Positions 19,303 to 27,348 of a stretch of DNA of 64,000 bases are shown here, piece after piece; position 1 is the stretch's first letter, and each line of letters opens with the position of its first letter. The DNA is from Pseudomonas mucidolens (lineage in GTDB: Bacteria > Pseudomonadota > Gammaproteobacteria > Pseudomonadales > Pseudomonadaceae). The stretch spans positions 1,860,001 through 1,924,000 of the forward strand of contig NZ_LT629802.1 of assembly GCF_900106045.1 (NCBI RefSeq). The letters run 5' to 3'. Below the pieces are notes generated by a model. The model made no database searches and had not been told where the DNA came from. It saw only the letters and a program-made list of their open reading frames with translations. Position numbers and translations under genes: made by a program.

Positions 19303-20577
19303 TCATGAGGCTTGGCGCAGTCGAGGTATTGAATAGCGTGCGTGGCACTGTTCAATGACGTTGACCGCTGTCTCGCAGGAAGCCGCATCGGCGGGCGTCA
19401 GGCTGCTCGCGCGACGACAGGCCTTTTGCAAACGGGTGTCGTGTAAGAGTGCGGTGATCGCACCTTGCAGGTCATGTTTATCCAATGGCAGGGCGAGACG
19501 TATCCCACAACCCATGCGCACCAGCCGTTCAGCGTTATCGAACTGGTCATGGGCGATTGGCAGGGCGATTTGCGGGATGCCGGCCGCGAACGCTTGACTC
19601 ATGGCGCCGATTCCGCCGGGATGAACCAGGCCGGCGGTGTGCGGCAGCAGCGAGCTCATGGGTAAAAACGGTCGCTGCATCACAGTGGATGGCAGGTCAG
19701 CGATGGCTGGCCGATCACCGGTCAGAAAAATGCCGCGTGCGCCGGCCCTGTGCAGCGCTGCCAGGGCGAAGCGATAGAACTGCTGGTCGAAATGTTCGGT
19801 GGAGCCTTGGGTGAAGACAATCGGCGCCGGTCCGGCCTTCAGAAAGGCTTGGGTCTGTTCATCGAGCCCAATATTGCCGCCGTCGAACAGTGGGAAGCCG
19901 GCCATGTGCAATGGCTGCGGCCAGTCTTGCTGTACCGGTGCGAACCAGTCGGGAAACAGGCAGATCACCCCTTGGGGCGCGTGCATCCATTGACTGAAGA
20001 TGTGCTTCGCCGTGCTCGGCAGCCCGCGCTTGTGGCGCAGCGCATTGATCTGCGGTGCACAGGTCCGGTCCAGGCTCAAGTATTCGATGCCGCGCCAAAG
20101 CCATTTGCGCAAGGTCAAGGGCAGCCGCGGCGACACATTGAACGTGGGGTGGACCGGCGGCAAGTGCGCCGACAACAGCGTTGAAGGAGATACTTGGACG
20201 GACAGATAGGGAAAGCCGTATTTCTCATGGGCGATGCGTGCGCCCAAGGCCCACAGCGAGCCTACCACCACCGTATCGTCATGGTCCTGGGCCGCTACAT
20301 AGTCATAGACTGGCTCCAACAGGCCGGCAATCGCTTGCCACAACACGGTGAAGGAGGTTTTCGGGTCCCACAGCCGGGGATCGCCCATGGCGGCGTTGTA
20401 GGTCGCCTCATCGCATAACGGTACAAACTCCAGGCCCCGGGCTTCTATGGTGTGTTGAAACGCCGGCATGCTGCACAAGGTCACTTGATGACCGCGCAAG
20501 GTCAGGGCGGCGCCCAGGCCGATAAAGGGGAACACGTCACCGGCCGAGCCGATGGCAATCATGATTACTCGCATCAT
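19303..20577 (-). CDS. rhlB: Rhamnosyltransferase 1 subunit B, RhlB
   Basis: A 424-residue GT-B glycosyltransferase that joins dTDP-L-rhamnose to 3-(3-hydroxyalkanoyloxy)alkanoate, giving mono-rhamnolipid at the inner membrane. Near identity with P. aeruginosa RhlB (426 residues) is seen in IAIGSAGDVFPFIGLG, DPRLWDPKTSF, VVVGSLWALGARIAHEKYG, VSPSTLLSAHLPPVHP and the donor site LVHPGGIGAMSQAFAAGIPQ followed by HDQFDNAERLVRMGCG. It lies 22 nt after rhlA. No rhlC is present in the window, so mono-rhamnolipids are the predicted end product of this locus. Confidence 0.96.
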   Translation of the reverse strand: MMRVIMIAIGSAGDVFPFIGLGAALTLRGHQVTLCSMPAFQHTIEARGLEFVPLCDEATYNAAMGDPRLWDPKTSFTVLWQAIAGLLEPVYDYVAAQDHDDTVVVGSLWALGARIAHEKYGFPYLSVQVSPSTLLSAHLPPVHPTFNVSPRLPLTLRKWLWRGIEYLSLDRTCAPQINALRHKRGLPSTAKHIFSQWMHAPQGVICLFPDWFAPVQQDWPQPLHMAGFPLFDGGNIGLDEQTQAFLKAGPAPIVFTQGSTEHFDQQFYRFALAALHRAGARGIFLTGDRPAIADLPSTVMQRPFLPMSSLLPHTAGLVHPGGIGAMSQAFAAGIPQIALPIAHDQFDNAERLVRMGCGIRLALPLDKHDLQGAITALLHDTRLQKACRRASSLTPADAASCETAVNVIEQCHARYSIPRLRQAS

Positions 20578-20599
20578 CTACATCCTTGTTGAAAAGTGC

Positions 20600-21493
20600 T
20601 CACGCGAAACTCAACTGCGCTCGGTGAGGGAGCGAGCTGCACATCGCCTCTGGCGGTGCGTTGCGAGGCTCCAGCAAATGGCCCAGCAATGCGCTGTGTA
20701 CGCCGTTGGCGGCCGCCCTCGACTCCAGGTCCAGAAAATGCCCGCTGCTTTCTGCGGTGGAGAAGCTGCAATCGCGGATGTACTGTTTGAAACGCTGAAC
20801 GTCGATCGCGCTGGTGTATTCGTCCCAGGCGCCGTTCAAGAAATGCACATGGCTGTCGATGCTCGAGAGTTGCGGCAGGTAAGCCCCTTCGTTGAGCTTG
20901 AGGGCCTGGTCGATATGGAAACGCGCTTGATGCTGTTCGGCGTTGACCAGCAGCGCCATGTGTTGTTGATTGGCGGTCTTGAGTCGGGCCGGGAGGTGTT
21001 TGCCCAGGGTCTGGTTGAGCAAATGGCCGATACCCGCATTGTCACCTCGGGCCATGAGGGCCTGGGCACCGCTGACGTAGTCGAGCATCGGAGCATTGAG
21101 ACCCGGAGCGAATGACATGACCACCGAGCTTTCGATGCTATCCGGCTTTTTGGCGAGGGCCAGCAGGGTCGACAGGCCGCCCCAGGACGCGGAAACCAGG
21201 TGGTGGATGTTGAAACGCTTGATCAATGCCAACAGGATCTGCACTTCGTCGTCCTTGGTCACCAGGCTCCGATCCGGGTTGTGGGCGCGGGAGTTGCCGG
21301 CAAACGGCAAGTCGAAGAGCACCACGTTGAAGTGCTCGGCCAGGCATTTGCTGGTACGGGCAAAAGCCGACGTCGTGGCCATGGCTCCATTGACCAGCAA
21401 GACGTTTTTTCGGTCGGGAGCATCGCCGATCTGTTCCACTGACACGGTGTAGTCCTTGAAAACCTTCTTGATCACATATTGGTTGCGCCACAT
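20600..21493 (-). CDS. rhlA: 3-(3-hydroxyalkanoyloxy)alkanoate synthase RhlA
   Basis: A 297-residue alpha/beta hydrolase-fold acyltransferase that dimerises 3-hydroxyacyl chains into the lipid part of rhamnolipids. The segments [20 protein letters not shown] and [18 protein letters not shown] match P. aeruginosa RhlA closely. The catalytic serine is in [16 protein letters not shown], the acid in [11 protein letters not shown] and the histidine in [11 protein letters not shown]. The ATG at 21493 ([12 protein letters not shown]) is preceded by GGAGGTG; the longer open frame runs into leader sequence. First gene of the rhlABRI cluster, behind a lux/rhl box promoter. Confidence 0.96.
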   Translation of the reverse strand: MWRNQYVIKKVFKDYTVSVEQIGDAPDRKNVLLVNGAMATTSAFARTSKCLAEHFNVVLFDLPFAGNSRAHNPDRSLVTKDDEVQILLALIKRFNIHHLVSASWGGLSTLLALAKKPDSIESSVVMSFAPGLNAPMLDYVSGAQALMARGDNAGIGHLLNQTLGKHLPARLKTANQQHMALLVNAEQHQARFHIDQALKLNEGAYLPQLSSIDSHVHFLNGAWDEYTSAIDVQRFKQYIRDCSFSTAESSGHFLDLESRAAANGVHSALLGHLLEPRNAPPEAMCSSLPHRAQLSFA

Positions 21494-21514
21494 AACACAC
21501 CTCCAGCAAGCACT

Positions 21515-21536
21515 TAAAAAACGGGCGAAAACGCCC
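21515..21536 (-). terminator. Terminator-like hairpin in the rhlA leader
   Basis: Read on the minus strand: GGGGCG-TTTT-CGCCCG followed by TTTTTT, a short GC stem with a U-tract in the orientation of rhlA transcription. It ends about 21 nt before the rhlA start codon and about 120 nt or more downstream of the predicted transcription start. Upstream lies a self-complementary GCTCGAGC. This could act as an attenuator. The 5-bp stem is short, so function is uncertain. Confidence 0.55.
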
Positions 21537-21662
21537 CTGCCACTGGGCTCGAGCGCCGAGGGCAAGGCATGGTTGTTTTTTTATTAGAAGTAGTACGGCT
21601 TACAGCGCGAAGTACATCCAAAGCAGGCAGACCCCATGACGCGGGCGTCACGGTGTAGAGAG

Positions 21663-21708
21663 TTTTAGTCTTCAAGGCGCGGAGGGACAACTACCTGATC
21701 TGGTAGGT
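21663..21708 (-). promoter_or_regulatory. lux/rhl box and promoter of rhlA
   Basis: On the minus strand the dyad CTACCAGATCAGGTAG occupies 21706-21691, matching the las-rhl box pattern CT-N12-AG with symmetric CTACC/GGTAG arms around GATC. A CTAAAA element lies at 21668-21663. The spacing from box centre to CTAAAA equals that of the P. aeruginosa rhlA promoter as I remember it, so RhlR control is likely. The leader to the rhlA ATG is then about 160 nt. Confidence 0.75.
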
Positions 21709-21755
21709 CATTGCAGAGGGCTTGCCGTCAGTCAGTGTTTTTTGTGGAGCAGGCA

Positions 21756-21797
21756 TAAAAAACGCCGCGTATCTTGCGATACGCGGCGCTCTTTTTA
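21756..21797 (-). terminator. Rho-independent terminator of acnB
   Basis: CGCCGCGTATC / GATACGCGGCG pair perfectly around a 4-nt loop, with T-rich tracts on both outer sides (TTTTTT in the acnB direction). It separates acnB from the rhl promoter. Confidence 0.9.
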
Positions 21798-21822
21798 CCG
21801 GGTGCAGCTACAACGTGAAACC

Positions 21823-24423
21823 TTAGGCTTGAAGCACCGGAATGTTCGCGTTGGCCGCGCTTTCACGGAATTCGGCGATCTGGTCAAAACTCAGGTAGCG
21901 ATAGACATCGCTGGCCATGGTGTTGATCTTCGCGGCGTATTCCATGTACTCCTCGACGGTCGGCAGGCGACCCAGGATCGAGGCCACCGACGCCAACTCG
22001 GCCGAAGCCAGGTAGACGTTCGCGCCGTCACCCAGACGGTTCGGGAAGTTACGGGTCGATGTCGACACAACCGTCGAGTTTGGCTCTACACGTGCCTGGT
22101 TACCCATGCACAGCGAGCAACCCGGCATTTCCATGCGCGCGCCAGCCTTGCCGTAGATGCCGTAGTAGCCTTCTTCGGTCAGTTGGTGAGCGTCCATTTT
22201 GGTCGGTGGCGACAGCCACAGACGGGTTGGCAGCTGACCCTTGACCTGATCCAGCAGTTTACCGGCAGCGCGGAAGTGACCGATGTTGGTCATGCACGAA
22301 CCGATGAACACTTCGTCGATCTTCTCGCCAGCAACGCTGGACAGCAGACGGGCGTCGTCCGGATCGTTTGGCGCGCAGAGCACAGGCTCGTTGATGTCGG
22401 CCAGGTCGATCTCGATGACTTCGGCGTATTCGGCGTCGGCATCGGCCACCATCAGCTCCGGGTTGGCAACCCAGGCTTCCATCGCTTGGGCGCGACGTTC
22501 CAGGGTGCGGGCATCGCCGTAGCCTTCGCCGATCATCCAGCGCAGCAGGGTGATGTTGGAGTTCAGGTACTCGGTGATGGACTCTTTCGACAGCTTGATG
22601 GTGCAACCGGCAGCCGAACGTTCAGCCGAGGCGTCGGACAGCTCGAAAGCCTGTTCGATGCTCAAGTCGTCCAGGCCTTCGATTTCCAGGATGCGGCCAG
22701 AGAAGGCGTTTTTCTTGCCTTTCTTCTCTACGGTCAACAGGCCTTTCTGGATCGCGTAGTAAGGAATGGCATGCACCAGGTCACGCAGGGTGATACCAGG
22801 CTGCATTTTGCCTTTGAAACGCACCAGGATCGATTCCGGCATGTCCAGTGGCATGACGCCAGTGGCGGCGGCAAAGGCTACCAGGCCGGAACCGGCCGGG
22901 AACGAGATGCCCATCGGGAAGCGGGTGTGGGAGTCACCACCGGTGCCGACGGTGTCCGGCAGCAGCATGCGGTTCAGCCAGCTGTGGATGATGCCGTCAC
23001 CTGGACGCAGGGACACGCCGCCACGGGTCATGATGAAGTCGGGCAGGGTGTGGTGGGTGGTCACGTCGATCGGCTTTGGATAGGCTGCGGTGTGGCAGAA
23101 GGACTGCATTACCAGATCGGTGGAGAAGCCCAGGCACGCCAGGTCTTTCAGTTCGTCACGGGTCATTGGACCGGTGGTGTCCTGGGAGCCGACGGTGGTC
23201 ATCTTCGGCTCGCAGTACGTACCTGGGCGAACGCCCTCTACGCCGCAAGCCTTGCCGACCATTTTTTGCGCCAGGGTGAAGCCCTTGGTGCTTTCAGCCG
23301 GGGCTTCCGGCTTCTTGAACAGGTCGGACGGTGGCAGGCCGAGTTCGGTGCGAGCCTTTTCGGTGAGGCCACGGCCGATGATCAACGGGATACGACCGCC
23401 GGCACGTACTTCGTCCAACAGCACCGGAGTCTTCATTTCGAAGGTGGTCAGGACTTCATCGGTGCCGTGCTTGCAGACTTTGCCAGCATGCGGGTACAGG
23501 TCGATCACGTCGCCCATGTGCATGTTAGTGACGTCGAATTCGATGGGCAGTGCGCCGGCATCTTCCATGGTGTTGTAGAAGATCGGTGCGATTTTGCTGC
23601 CGAAGCAGAAACCGCCGGCGCGCTTGTTCGGCACGTGAGGCACGTCGTCACCGAAGAACCACAGGACCGAGTTGGTGGCGGATTTGCGCGACGACCCGGT
23701 ACCTACCACATCACCGACGTAGGCGATAGGGAAACCCTGGCCGCGCATTTCTTCGATCTGCTTCATCGGGCCGGTCTTGCCTTGCTCGTCCGGGACGATG
23801 CCGTCACGGGCCATTTTCAGCATGGCCAGGGCGTGCAGCGGGATGTCGGGGCGGGACCAAGCGTCCGGGGCAGGGGACAGGTCGTCGGTGTTGGTTTCGC
23901 CAGTAACCTTGAACACGCGCAAGCTGATCTTGTCGGCCAGCGTCGGGCGGTTCTTGAACCACTCGCCGTCGGCCCAGGACTGGATCACGGCTTTGGCGTA
24001 CTCGTTGCCGGCCTTGGCTTTTTCGGCCACGTCGTGGAACGCATCGAACATCAGCAGGGTGTGCTTGAGCTGGGCAGCCGCGACAGGCGCCAGCTCGGCG
24101 TTGTCCAGCAGCTCGACCAAGGTCACGATGTTGTAGCCACCTTGCATGGTGCCCAGCAGTTCAACGGCGCGTTTCTTGTCGATCAGGGGAGAAGTGGCTT
24201 CGCCCTTGGCCAGGGCAGACAGGAAGCCGGCCTTGACGTAGGCAGCTTCGTCAACGCCTGGTGGAATGCGGTTGGTGATCAGGTCAACGAGGAACTCTTC
24301 TTCGCCAGCCGGGGGATTTTTCAGCAGCTCGACCAGGCCTGCGGTTTGTTCGGCGTTAAGCGGCTGGGGAACGATACCCAGGGCTGCACGCTCTTCGATA
24401 TGTTTGCGGTAGGCTTCAAGCAC
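21823..24423 (-). CDS. acnB: Aconitate hydratase B
   Basis: An 866-residue TCA-cycle enzyme (citrate to isocitrate; also 2-methylaconitate). It has the AcnB order: HEAT-like N-terminal domain ([15 protein letters not shown]...), swivel domain near residues 165-330 with [21 protein letters not shown], and the Fe-S catalytic domain with the cysteine ligand in [10 protein letters not shown] and the pair in [14 protein letters not shown]. The start is a GTG at 24423 with GAGGG 8 nt upstream; the upstream in-frame ATG has no ribosome site and other AcnB proteins begin at MLEAYRKH. Monocistronic, with a structured upstream region. Confidence 0.97.
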   Translation of the reverse strand: MLEAYRKHIEERAALGIVPQPLNAEQTAGLVELLKNPPAGEEEFLVDLITNRIPPGVDEAAYVKAGFLSALAKGEATSPLIDKKRAVELLGTMQGGYNIVTLVELLDNAELAPVAAAQLKHTLLMFDAFHDVAEKAKAGNEYAKAVIQSWADGEWFKNRPTLADKISLRVFKVTGETNTDDLSPAPDAWSRPDIPLHALAMLKMARDGIVPDEQGKTGPMKQIEEMRGQGFPIAYVGDVVGTGSSRKSATNSVLWFFGDDVPHVPNKRAGGFCFGSKIAPIFYNTMEDAGALPIEFDVTNMHMGDVIDLYPHAGKVCKHGTDEVLTTFEMKTPVLLDEVRAGGRIPLIIGRGLTEKARTELGLPPSDLFKKPEAPAESTKGFTLAQKMVGKACGVEGVRPGTYCEPKMTTVGSQDTTGPMTRDELKDLACLGFSTDLVMQSFCHTAAYPKPIDVTTHHTLPDFIMTRGGVSLRPGDGIIHSWLNRMLLPDTVGTGGDSHTRFPMGISFPAGSGLVAFAAATGVMPLDMPESILVRFKGKMQPGITLRDLVHAIPYYAIQKGLLTVEKKGKKNAFSGRILEIEGLDDLSIEQAFELSDASAERSAAGCTIKLSKESITEYLNSNITLLRWMIGEGYGDARTLERRAQAMEAWVANPELMVADADAEYAEVIEIDLADINEPVLCAPNDPDDARLLSSVAGEKIDEVFIGSCMTNIGHFRAAGKLLDQVKGQLPTRLWLSPPTKMDAHQLTEEGYYGIYGKAGARMEMPGCSLCMGNQARVEPNSTVVSTSTRNFPNRLGDGANVYLASAELASVASILGRLPTVEEYMEYAAKINTMASDVYRYLSFDQIAEFRESAANANIPVLQA

Positions 24424-24534
24424 AGTTATTACCCTCATCAGTGGTCCCACGGGACGCTCATCCAGAAATGAACGGCACGCATGCGCTCGGGGGCTTTTTG
24501 GGCCACAAAGCCAGCGCTGCCGGCATTCCTTACA

Positions 24535-24672
24535 GAAGCTGCTTTCAAAGTTTTACGCCTGCAGAACGGAGCTGATGAGGGTTGGCGTTGGTTATTGACC
24601 TACCGGGTAATAACCATCGCCAACACCGTTCTGAAGGAACGACTGTGCTCGTGACGCTTTGAAAACAGCTTC
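24535..24672. repeat. Three-tier nested inverted repeat upstream of acnB
   Basis: Outer arms GAAGCTGCTTTCAAAG (24535-24550) and CTTTGAAAACAGCTTC (24657-24672); middle arms CAGAACGG (24562-24569) and CCGTTCTG (24626-24633); inner arms GTTGGCGTTGGTTATT (24581-24596) and AATAACCATCGCCAAC (24609-24624) around a 12-nt loop. The whole would fold as one long imperfect hairpin. It lies 112-249 nt upstream of the acnB start, within the likely promoter or leader. No open frame of note. Confidence 0.75.
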
Positions 24673-24820
24673 CAGCGGATTATTGGCGCCTTACAAGGCC
24701 GGATGATTCTACGGCAAAAAAAAGCTAAAGGTAAGTTGCCGCGCTAAGTTTGCAGGGTGATGAACCTTAGACAAAGGGCTAACATGTCGAGCTGTTTCGC
24801 TGATTTGTGCGTTGTCGATC

Positions 24821-25291
24821 ATGTCTAACCAAACCATCAAGACCCCCTGCGTAGGCCTGTGTTCCACGGTTTACGGCGACCTTGTGTGCCGCGGCTGCAA
24901 GCGCTTTCACCACGAAGTGATCCAATGGAATGGCTACAACGAAGAAGAAAAACGTGCAGTATGGCTGCGGCTGGAGCAGTTATTGGTGCAGGTGATGGCC
25001 GGTAAGCTGGAAGTCTTCGATCCCAAAACCCTGCGCGGGCAGTTGGAACAGCGCAAGATCCGCTTTGTGCCGCACCAGTCCGAGTACTGCTGGGCTTACC
25101 AGTTGATCGCCCGTGGCGCGCGGGTTATCACTAATCTTGAGGCCTACGGCATGGTGCTGCTGCCGGAGTTCCGCGATTGGAACCTGCCGCAGTTGCGCGA
25201 TGCCATCGACCGCGAGTTTTTCATCCTGTCCGAGGCGCACTACCAGCGCTACATCGCCCCAGGGTTTCTCAAGGATGTATTTTCCAACTGA
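24821..25291 (+). CDS. DUF1289 domain protein (copy 1)
   Basis: A 156-residue cytoplasmic protein. The N-terminal DUF1289 module has the cysteine pattern TPCVGLCSTVYGDLVCRGCKR (residues 8-28), suggesting metal or Fe-S binding. The C-terminal part (YCWAYQLIARGARVITNLEAY and REFFILSEAHYQRYIAP) is unassigned. The ATG at 24821 was preferred over the TTG three codons upstream. It is divergent from acnB, on the other side of the large inverted repeat. A paralogue at 61708-62208 shares most of its sequence. Function unknown. Confidence 0.85.
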   Translation: MSNQTIKTPCVGLCSTVYGDLVCRGCKRFHHEVIQWNGYNEEEKRAVWLRLEQLLVQVMAGKLEVFDPKTLRGQLEQRKIRFVPHQSEYCWAYQLIARGARVITNLEAYGMVLLPEFRDWNLPQLRDAIDREFFILSEAHYQRYIAPGFLKDVFSN

Positions 25292-25306
25292 CCCCGCATG
25301 ACCCCC

Positions 25307-25702
25307 TGTAGGAGCGAGCTTGCTCGCGAAAAACTCGAGAGCGCCTCGGCGTGTCAGGTTTCCCGTGTCATCGTTGACGACCTTCGCGAGCAAGCTCGCT
25401 CCTACACTGCTCAGCGTCGCGCCCAGGGTCAAAAGCCAGAGCCGAGCCGTCTTCTGTAGGAGCGAGCTTGCTCGCGAAAAACCCGCGAGCGCCTCGGCGT
25501 GTCAGGTTAACCGCGTCATCGTTAACGACCTTCGCGAGCAAGCTCGCTCCTACACTGCTCAGCGTCGCGCCCAGGGTCAAAAGCCAGGGCCGAGCCGTCT
25601 TCTGTAGGAGCGAGCTTGCTCGCGAAAAACCCGCGAGCGCCTCGGCGTGTCAGGTTAACCGCGTCATCGTTAACGACCTTCGCGAGCAAGCTCGCTCCTA
25701 CA
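25307..25702. repeat. Tandem array of three REP doublets, 148-bp period
   Basis: Units begin at 25307, 25455 and 25603; the last stops after its second REP arm. Each holds TGTAGGAGCGAGCTTGCTCG and its inverted partner about 77 nt later. The linker (CACTGCTCAGCGTCGCGCCC onwards) is repeated too. Copies differ by only a few bases, so amplification was recent. It lies between the ends of the convergent DUF1289 and universal-stress genes. Confidence 0.93.
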
Positions 25703-25731
25703 GTTGGTCCTCACTGTCTGGAGGATCGGCG

Positions 25732-26595
25732 TCAAGGGGTGCTGGCCAGTTCCTGTAGATGATCCATCAGCGCCTGGGGCTTGAGTACCAGGACATCGCT
25801 TTCCACCGCATCCAGCACCACCTCGGCGGTGTTGCCGATCAAGGCCCCCGAGATGCCGGTGCGTGCCACTGTGCCGATGATTGTCACCGCCGCGTGTAGC
25901 GTATGGGCCAAGTGCGGAATCAGCACATCTGCCGGGCCTTCCTCGATATGCAGGCGGGCGTCATCGATATCGAACTCGGCTTGAAACGCCTTGCACTGTT
26001 CGCGATAGCGCGCTTCGATGGTTTCCTTGAGCTGGAATACCGGGTCGGCGGCCGACAGCATCGGTGACGGGTGGGCGCTGATCACATGCAGCTGTGCCTT
26101 GGCCAGGCTGGCGATGTCGAAGCCATGGTCGATGATCGCGGCATGCAGGGATTTATGCTCGCCGTCGAGGTTGCCCACGTCGACGGCGGCCAGGATCACC
26201 CCCTCGGTCCACGGCGTGGCGGTCTTCACCAGCAGCACCGGCGTCGGGCAATAACGCAACAACTTCCAGTCCGCCGGGGTCAGCAGGGCTTTTTTCAGCG
26301 GGCTGTCAGAAAAGTGCTGCTTGATCACCAGCCCACAACCTTCGGCCTGCTGCACCTCGATGATGGTTTCATGCAGGCTGTCATTCCAGGCTTGTTCAGT
26401 GGTGACGCTGTAGCCGTCTGCGAGTAATCCCTGCTTGAGCACACTCAACATGGCTGAATGCTCATGTTTTTTGTCACAGACCAGCAAATGCAGATGTGCG
26501 TCGGTGACCCCCGCGATCAGCTTTGCGCGCTTCAGGGCCAGGCTCTCCGAATGTTCGGGCTCGATGACCACCAGGATGCTGCGGATGGCTTGCAT
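25732..26595 (-). CDS. Universal stress protein, tandem UspA domains
   Basis: A 287-residue protein with two UspA folds. The second repeat has the ATP-loop-like motif IIGTVARTGISGALIGNTAE followed by VVLDAVESDVLVLKPQ; the first begins IRSILVVIEPEHSESLALKRAK and lacks the glycine-rich loop. The start at 26595 (MQAIRSILVV) has GGAGA upstream. An Anr-type site and a good -10 element precede it, as in other Pseudomonas usp genes induced when oxygen is low. Confidence 0.9.
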   Translation of the reverse strand: MQAIRSILVVIEPEHSESLALKRAKLIAGVTDAHLHLLVCDKKHEHSAMLSVLKQGLLADGYSVTTEQAWNDSLHETIIEVQQAEGCGLVIKQHFSDSPLKKALLTPADWKLLRYCPTPVLLVKTATPWTEGVILAAVDVGNLDGEHKSLHAAIIDHGFDIASLAKAQLHVISAHPSPMLSAADPVFQLKETIEARYREQCKAFQAEFDIDDARLHIEEGPADVLIPHLAHTLHAAVTIIGTVARTGISGALIGNTAEVVLDAVESDVLVLKPQALMDHLQELASTP

Positions 26596-26628
26596 TATCG
26601 GGATCTCCAGGAAAAGGTGCGTTGCACA

Positions 26629-26671
26629 ACTATAGTTGCTGCTCGCCAAGCGTGATGTTGATGCACATCAC
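26629..26671 (-). promoter_or_regulatory. Anr-dependent class II promoter of the usp gene
   Basis: TTGATGCACATCAC at 26658-26671 matches the FNR/Anr consensus TTGAT-N4-ATCAA in 9 of 10 positions. On the minus strand TATAGT lies at 26634-26629, placing the box centre about 41.5 nt upstream of the expected start site, the class II arrangement. The resulting leader to the ATG at 26595 is about 28 nt. Confidence 0.75.
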
Positions 26672-26745
26672 GCCCGGTGACTGGTGGTCTGCGGCGGGGT
26701 CGGTATAATCGGCGGCCTTTTTCCGATCCTTTGCCCGTGAGCCCG

Positions 26746-27348
26746 ATGAACCTGCCCGAAATCCACGAATTCCTCGGCTGCCGCACTCCCGATGCCTGGA
26801 TCCAGGCGGCGCTGGCCGATCAGGAAACCCTGCTGATCGACCACAAAAACTGCGAATTCAAGGCCGCGAGTACTGCCTTGAGCCTGATCGCCAAATACCA
26901 CGGTCATGTCGACCTGATCAACATGATGTCGCGCCTGGCGCGGGAAGAACTGGTGCACCATGAACAGGTCATGCGGCTGATGAAAAAGCGCAAGGTTGAA
27001 CTGCGCCAACTGTCCGCTGGCCGTTACGCTTCGGGTTTGCGCAAGGTTGTGCGCAATCACGAGCCGGTCAAACTGGTGGATACCCTGGTGGTCGGCGCTT
27101 TTATCGAAGCCCGCAGTTGCGAGCGTTTCGAGGCGCTGGTGCCGCATTTGGATGAAGAACTCGGCAAGTTCTACTTTGGCCTGTTGAAAAGCGAGGCGCG
27201 GCACTTTCAGGGTTATCTGAAACTGGCCTACCAGTACGGCGATGCCAAGGACATCGCCCAGGTGATCGAGCGGGTGAGGGGAGCCGAGCAGGAGCTGATC
27301 GAGTCACCCGATATCGAGTTCCGCTTTCACAGTGGCGTGCCAGCCTGA
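26746..27348 (+). CDS. miaE: tRNA-(ms2io6A37)-hydroxylase
   Basis: A 200-residue diiron monooxygenase that hydroxylates the isopentenyl group of ms2i6A37 in tRNA. Iron-ligand helices are visible as LLIDHKNCEFKAAS, LAREELVHHEQVMRL, FIEARSCERFEAL and KSEARHFQGYLKLA. The ATG at 26746 gives the family N-terminus MNLPEIHEFLG; a TATAAT at 26703-26708 is a likely -10 element. Its last 45 nt overlap the convergent MFS gene. Confidence 0.95.
   Translation: MNLPEIHEFLGCRTPDAWIQAALADQETLLIDHKNCEFKAASTALSLIAKYHGHVDLINMMSRLAREELVHHEQVMRLMKKRKVELRQLSAGRYASGLRKVVRNHEPVKLVDTLVVGAFIEARSCERFEALVPHLDEELGKFYFGLLKSEARHFQGYLKLAYQYGDAKDIAQVIERVRGAEQELIESPDIEFRFHSGVPA

Noticed and set aside
21742..24471. A 909-codon open frame antisense to acnB
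   Set aside because: Same artefact as for gdhB; it crosses the acnB terminator and has no start signals.
25307..25702. Possible CRISPR-like array from regular repeats
   Set aside because: Units are 148 bp, the intervening sequence is itself repeated and contains inverted REP arms; there are no short direct repeats with unique spacers and no cas genes.
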